Below are positions 5,772-8,346 of a stretch of DNA of 8,346 bases, piece by piece. The DNA comes from Rhizobacter sp. GTDB taxonomy: Bacteria > Pseudomonadota > Gammaproteobacteria > Burkholderiales > Burkholderiaceae_C. The stretch spans positions 1 through 8,346 of the forward strand of contig JANXVK010000218.1 of NCBI GenBank assembly GCA_025351675.1. The letters run 5' to 3'. How positions within the stretch are numbered: position 1 is the first letter of the stretch; each line of letters starts with the position of its first letter. A model generated the notes under the pieces. It was not told the origin of the DNA, searched no databases, and saw only the letters and a program-made list of their open reading frames with translations. Position numbers and translations under genes: made by a program.

Positions 5772-5930
5772 TCAGATCTTGCCCATCACCAGCAGTATGA
5801 GGACGATGACGAGAACGAGGCCCAGGCCGCCGCTCGGGCCATAACCCCAAGACTTGCTGTGTCCCCAACTCGGCAGCGCGCCGACAAGCAAGAGGATCAG
5901 AACGATCAGAAGAATGGTGCCGAGGGTCAT
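5772..5930 (-). CDS. DUF3309 family small membrane protein
   Basis: A 52-residue protein made of two hydrophobic segments (about residues 3-19 and 36-50) joined by the polar turn [16 protein letters not shown]. This matches the DUF3309 pattern, in which a tryptophan/glycine-rich linker ([12 protein letters not shown]) is conserved between two helices. Both ends are short, so a helical hairpin in the inner membrane is expected. No function is established for the family to my knowledge. The ATG at 5930 follows GGAG with a 7-nt spacing (minus strand, plus positions about 5938-5941). It is divergent from the flavoprotein gene at 6134. The two hydrophobic halves resemble each other. Confidence in the gene is good despite its small size. 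Confidence 0.85.
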   Translation of the reverse strand: MTLGTILLIVLILLLVGALPSWGHSKSWGYGPSGGLGLVLVIVLILLVMGKI

Positions 5931-6001
5931 TGTCAATCTCCGTGGTTGTTGGTGACCGAACGTTACGCGCCCGCATTCGGCCGCAAAACACGCCGACGGC
6001 G

Positions 6002-6026
6002 CGCGCCGCTGTGAGCAGCGGGCGCG
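6002..6026. repeat. Hairpin in the divergent intergenic region
   Basis: CGCGCCGCTG (6002-6011) and CAGCGGGCGCG (6016-6026) pair as 10 bp with one bulged base and a TGAG loop. It lies between the DUF3309 start (5930) and the rightward promoter (6063). No T-run follows. It could be a 5' leader structure for the leftward transcript or a protein-binding site. In GC-rich DNA a single hairpin of this size may also be chance. Confidence 0.4.
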
Positions 6027-6062
6027 TTCGGCTGTGGCGGCCGTCCTACAGCGGACGTCGGC

Positions 6063-6091
6063 TTGACAAGCGCGCCGGCTGCTTCCAAAAT
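6063..6091 (+). promoter_or_regulatory. Sigma70-type promoter for the fused flavoprotein gene
   Basis: A perfect -35 box TTGACA (6063-6068) is followed, after a 17-bp spacer, by CAAAAT (6086-6091), which matches TATAAT at four of six positions. A transcription start near 6098 would give a leader of about 36 nt before the ATG at 6134. The surrounding region is the only clearly AT-richer stretch in this part of the window. No obvious operator palindrome overlaps the boxes. Confidence 0.65.
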
Positions 6092-6119
6092 GCTTTAGCA
6101 CTGAACTATTCAAGACTTC

Positions 6120-6137
6120 ATGAAAAACGCGTCATGA
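6120..6137 (+). other. Possible five-codon upstream ORF (MKNAS)
   Basis: ATG AAA AAC GCG TCA TGA runs from 6120 to 6137. Its stop overlaps the main ATG (6134-6136) in an ATGA arrangement. The main start has no strong Shine-Dalgarno, so initiation at the short frame followed by re-initiation is conceivable. The frame is too short for coding statistics and could be coincidental. Confidence 0.25.
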
Positions 6138-8346
6138 ACATCGTCTGCATCGGCGGCGGCCCGTCGGGCCTGTACTTCGCGCTGCTGATGAAGCAGCAAG
6201 ACCCGGCGCACGAGATCACGGTCGTCGAGCGCAACCGGCCGTACGACACCTTCGGCTGGGGCGTCGTGTTCTCCGACCAGACGCTGGGCAACCTGCAGGC
6301 CGCCGACCCGGTCAGCGCGGAGCAGATCCTCGACGCGTTCAACCACTGGGACGACATCGAGGTCAACATCCGCGGCCACAAGATCCGCTCCGGCGGGCAC
6401 GGCTTTTGCGGCATCGGCCGCAAGCGCTTGCTCAATATCCTGCAGGCGCGCTGCGAGCAGGTCGGCGTGAAACTCGTTTTCGAGACCGACGTGCAGGGCG
6501 ACGAGGCGTATCCCGATGCCGACCTGATCGTCGCCAGCGACGGACTGAACAGCCGCATCCGTGCGCAGCACGCCGACACTTACCAACCCGACATCGACAC
6601 CCGCGTGTGCCGCTTCGTCTGGCTCGGCACGCACAAGCTGTTCGAGGCGTTTACGTTCGCGTTCGAAGAGACCGAGCACGGCTGGTTCCAGGCCCACGCC
6701 TACCGCTTCGACGACACGACCTCGACCTTCATCATCGAGACACCCGAAAGCGTCTGGCTGAAGGCGGGCCTGGACGCGATGGAGAAGGAGGAGGCGATCG
6801 GCTTCTGCGAGAAGCTGTTCGCGAAACACCTCGACGGCCACGCATTGATCTCGAACGCGAGCCACCTGCGCGGCTCGGCCCAATGGATCAAGTTCCCGCG
6901 CGTCGTCTGCGCGCGCTGGGTGCACCACAACGGCCATGCGCCGGTCGTGCTGATTGGCGACGCGGCGCACACCGCGCACTTCTCGATCGGCTCGGGCACC
7001 AAGCTCGCGCTGGAGGATTCAATCGAGCTCGCGCGCTCGATCGCTTCGCACCAGGGCGACCTGAACGCCGCGCTTCAGCACTACGAAGACCTGCGCAGCA
7101 TCGAGGTGCTGCGCATCCAGAACGCGGCGCGCAACTCGACCGAGTGGTTCGAGAATGTCGACCGCTACGTCAACCTGCCGCCGGAGCAGTTTGCCTACTC
7201 GCTGCTGACGCGCAGCCAGCGCATCAGCCACGAGAACCTGCGGCTGCGCGACAAGGGCTATGTCGAAGGCTACGAAGACTGGATCGCGCAGCACGCGGGC
7301 GCGCCGCGCGGCCAAGGCCACGGGCCGATCCCGCCGATGTTCACGCCGTTCACCGCGCGCAGCGTGACGCTGAAGAACCGCATCGTCGTCTCGCCGATGG
7401 CGCAGTATTCGTGCGCCGATGGCCTGCCCGCCGACTACCACCTCGTGCACCTCGGCGCGCGCGCGATGGGCGGCGCGGGTCTGGTCGTCGCCGAGATGAC
7501 CTGCACCTCGGCCGACGCGCGCATCACGCCGGGATGCCCTGGCTTGTGGAACGCCGAGCAACGCGATGGCTGGAAACGCATCGTCGACTTCGTGCACGCC
7601 AACACCGATGCGAAGATCGCGATCCAGCTCGGCCACGGCGGCGCGAAGGGCTCGACGCGGCTCGCGTGGGAGGGCATCGACCGGCCGCTCGATGACGGCA
7701 ACTGGCCGCTGATCTCGGCGTCACCACAACAGTACCTTGACGGCGTCAGCGACTGGTCGCATGCGATGACACGTGACGACATGGACCGGGTCCGCGACGA
7801 TTTCGTCCGCGCCACGCGCTTCGCGGCCGAGGCCGGCTTCGACTGGCTGGAGCTGCACTGCGCGCACGGCTACCTGCTGTCGTCGTTCATCTCGCCACTG
7901 ACCAACCAGCGCACCGACGACTACGGCGGTTCGCTGGACAACCGCATGCGATTTCCGCTGGAGGTGTACGACGCGGTGCGCGCTGCGGTGTCCGGAAAAA
8001 TCCCCGTCGGCATGCGCCTCTCGGCCAGCGACTGGGTCGAGGGCCAGGACAGTTGGGACATCGAACAGAGCGTGGCTTTTGCGAAGGCGCTGGCGCAGCG
8101 CGGTGGCAGCTACATCCACGTGTCCTCAGGTGGCGTGTCACCGCTGCAGAAAATCCCGGTCGAGGCCGGCTACCAGGTGCCGTTCGCCGAACGCATCAAG
8201 CGGGAAAGCGGCTTGCCGACGATGGCCGTCGGGCTGGTCACCGAACCGGCGCAAGCCGAAGCCATCGTGGCCAACGGTCAGGCCGATTTCGTCGCAATAG
8301 CGCGCGCCATTCTGTTCGAACCGCACTGGCCGTGGCGCGCCGCGGC
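6134..8346 (+). CDS. Fused FAD monooxygenase / Old Yellow Enzyme, 2-aminobenzoyl-CoA or salicylyl-CoA hydroxylase type (3' partial)
   Basis: One frame is open from ATG 6134 to the window edge: 737 codons without a stop. The N-terminal domain (1 to about 380) is a class A flavin monooxygenase, with [12 protein letters not shown] at 7-18, a DG motif in [11 protein letters not shown], and the FAD-binding [20 protein letters not shown] from G275/D276. From about residue 400 ([10 protein letters not shown]) an Old Yellow Enzyme FMN barrel follows. It contains SPMAQYSC (420-427), the active-site pair H575 and H578 in [10 protein letters not shown], then [18 protein letters not shown]. The frame ends in [16 protein letters not shown], near the usual OYE end, so perhaps 30-50 residues are missing. 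This order matches 2-aminobenzoyl-CoA monooxygenase/reductase, which hydroxylates and then reduces the CoA-bound ring. A salicylyl-CoA 5-hydroxylase role is the main alternative. The substrate cannot be fixed from sequence. Confidence 0.88.
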   Translation, partial: MNIVCIGGGPSGLYFALLMKQQDPAHEITVVERNRPYDTFGWGVVFSDQTLGNLQAADPVSAEQILDAFNHWDDIEVNIRGHKIRSGGHGFCGIGRKRLLNILQARCEQVGVKLVFETDVQGDEAYPDADLIVASDGLNSRIRAQHADTYQPDIDTRVCRFVWLGTHKLFEAFTFAFEETEHGWFQAHAYRFDDTTSTFIIETPESVWLKAGLDAMEKEEAIGFCEKLFAKHLDGHALISNASHLRGSAQWIKFPRVVCARWVHHNGHAPVVLIGDAAHTAHFSIGSGTKLALEDSIELARSIASHQGDLNAALQHYEDLRSIEVLRIQNAARNSTEWFENVDRYVNLPPEQFAYSLLTRSQRISHENLRLRDKGYVEGYEDWIAQHAGAPRGQGHGPIPPMFTPFTARSVTLKNRIVVSPMAQYSCADGLPADYHLVHLGARAMGGAGLVVAEMTCTSADARITPGCPGLWNAEQRDGWKRIVDFVHANTDAKIAIQLGHGGAKGSTRLAWEGIDRPLDDGNWPLISASPQQYLDGVSDWSHAMTRDDMDRVRDDFVRATRFAAEAGFDWLELHCAHGYLLSSFISPLTNQRTDDYGGSLDNRMRFPLEVYDAVRAAVSGKIPVGMRLSASDWVEGQDSWDIEQSVAFAKALAQRGGSYIHVSSGGVSPLQKIPVEAGYQVPFAERIKRESGLPTMAVGLVTEPAQAEAIVANGQADFVAIARAILFEPHWPWRAA

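Noticed and set aside
6110..6979. A 289-codon minus-strand frame opposite the flavoprotein
   Set aside because: It is antisense to a continuous 737-codon frame with diagnostic FAD and OYE motifs.
6406..7695. A 429-codon plus frame within the flavoprotein gene
   Set aside because: It is a shifted frame of the same DNA with Arg-rich, motif-free product. The real frame starts at 6134 and is easy to overlook because it has no stop before the window edge.

Overview
The window is GC-rich (roughly two thirds G+C by eye), gene-dense DNA. Gene content points to a betaproteobacterium of the Burkholderiales, probably near Rubrivivax, Leptothrix or Methylibium. The grounds are an lgt-dnaQ-tRNA-Val(CAC) run, an aat-bpt pair, a 3-hydroxybutyrate dehydrogenase of the type linked to a patatin gene, and a fused monooxygenase/Old-Yellow-Enzyme flavoprotein. 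This placement rests on recalled family resemblance, not on a search.

Layout. 1-1064 (+): the 3' end of lgt, an 88-bp gap with three back-to-back hairpins, dnaQ (DNA polymerase III epsilon, possibly leaderless), then tRNA-Val(CAC). 1145-2820 (+): an NADPH-dependent FMN reductase-like protein whose stop codon shares a base with the start of an FAD oxidoreductase of the L-2-hydroxyglutarate oxidase type. 2801-5116 (-): a compact set reading bdhA, aat, bpt. The aat stop and the bpt GTG start overlap by 4 nt, and the 3' end of bpt overlaps the convergent FAD oxidoreductase by 20 bp. 5237-5665 (-): the remains of a patatin-like phospholipase gene with its catalytic serine region and C-terminal half missing; its frame stays open into bdhA. 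5668-5715: a large inverted repeat. 5772-5930 (-): a 52-residue DUF3309-type membrane protein. 5931-6133: a divergent intergenic region with a clear sigma70-type promoter for the rightward gene. 6134 to the window end (+): a two-domain flavoprotein resembling 2-aminobenzoyl-CoA monooxygenase/reductase or salicylyl-CoA 5-hydroxylase, cut by the edge after 737 codons.

Functional themes are replication proofreading (dnaQ), lipoprotein maturation (lgt), N-terminal tagging of proteins for degradation (aat and bpt cover two classes of N-degron), ketone-body/PHB monomer oxidation (bdhA) and aerobic CoA-dependent aromatic breakdown (the fusion enzyme). No mobile element, CRISPR array, prophage or defence system is visible. 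I see no wholly new system. The items most worth a second look are the degraded patatin gene fused in frame to bdhA, the hairpin structures, and the fused flavoenzyme.
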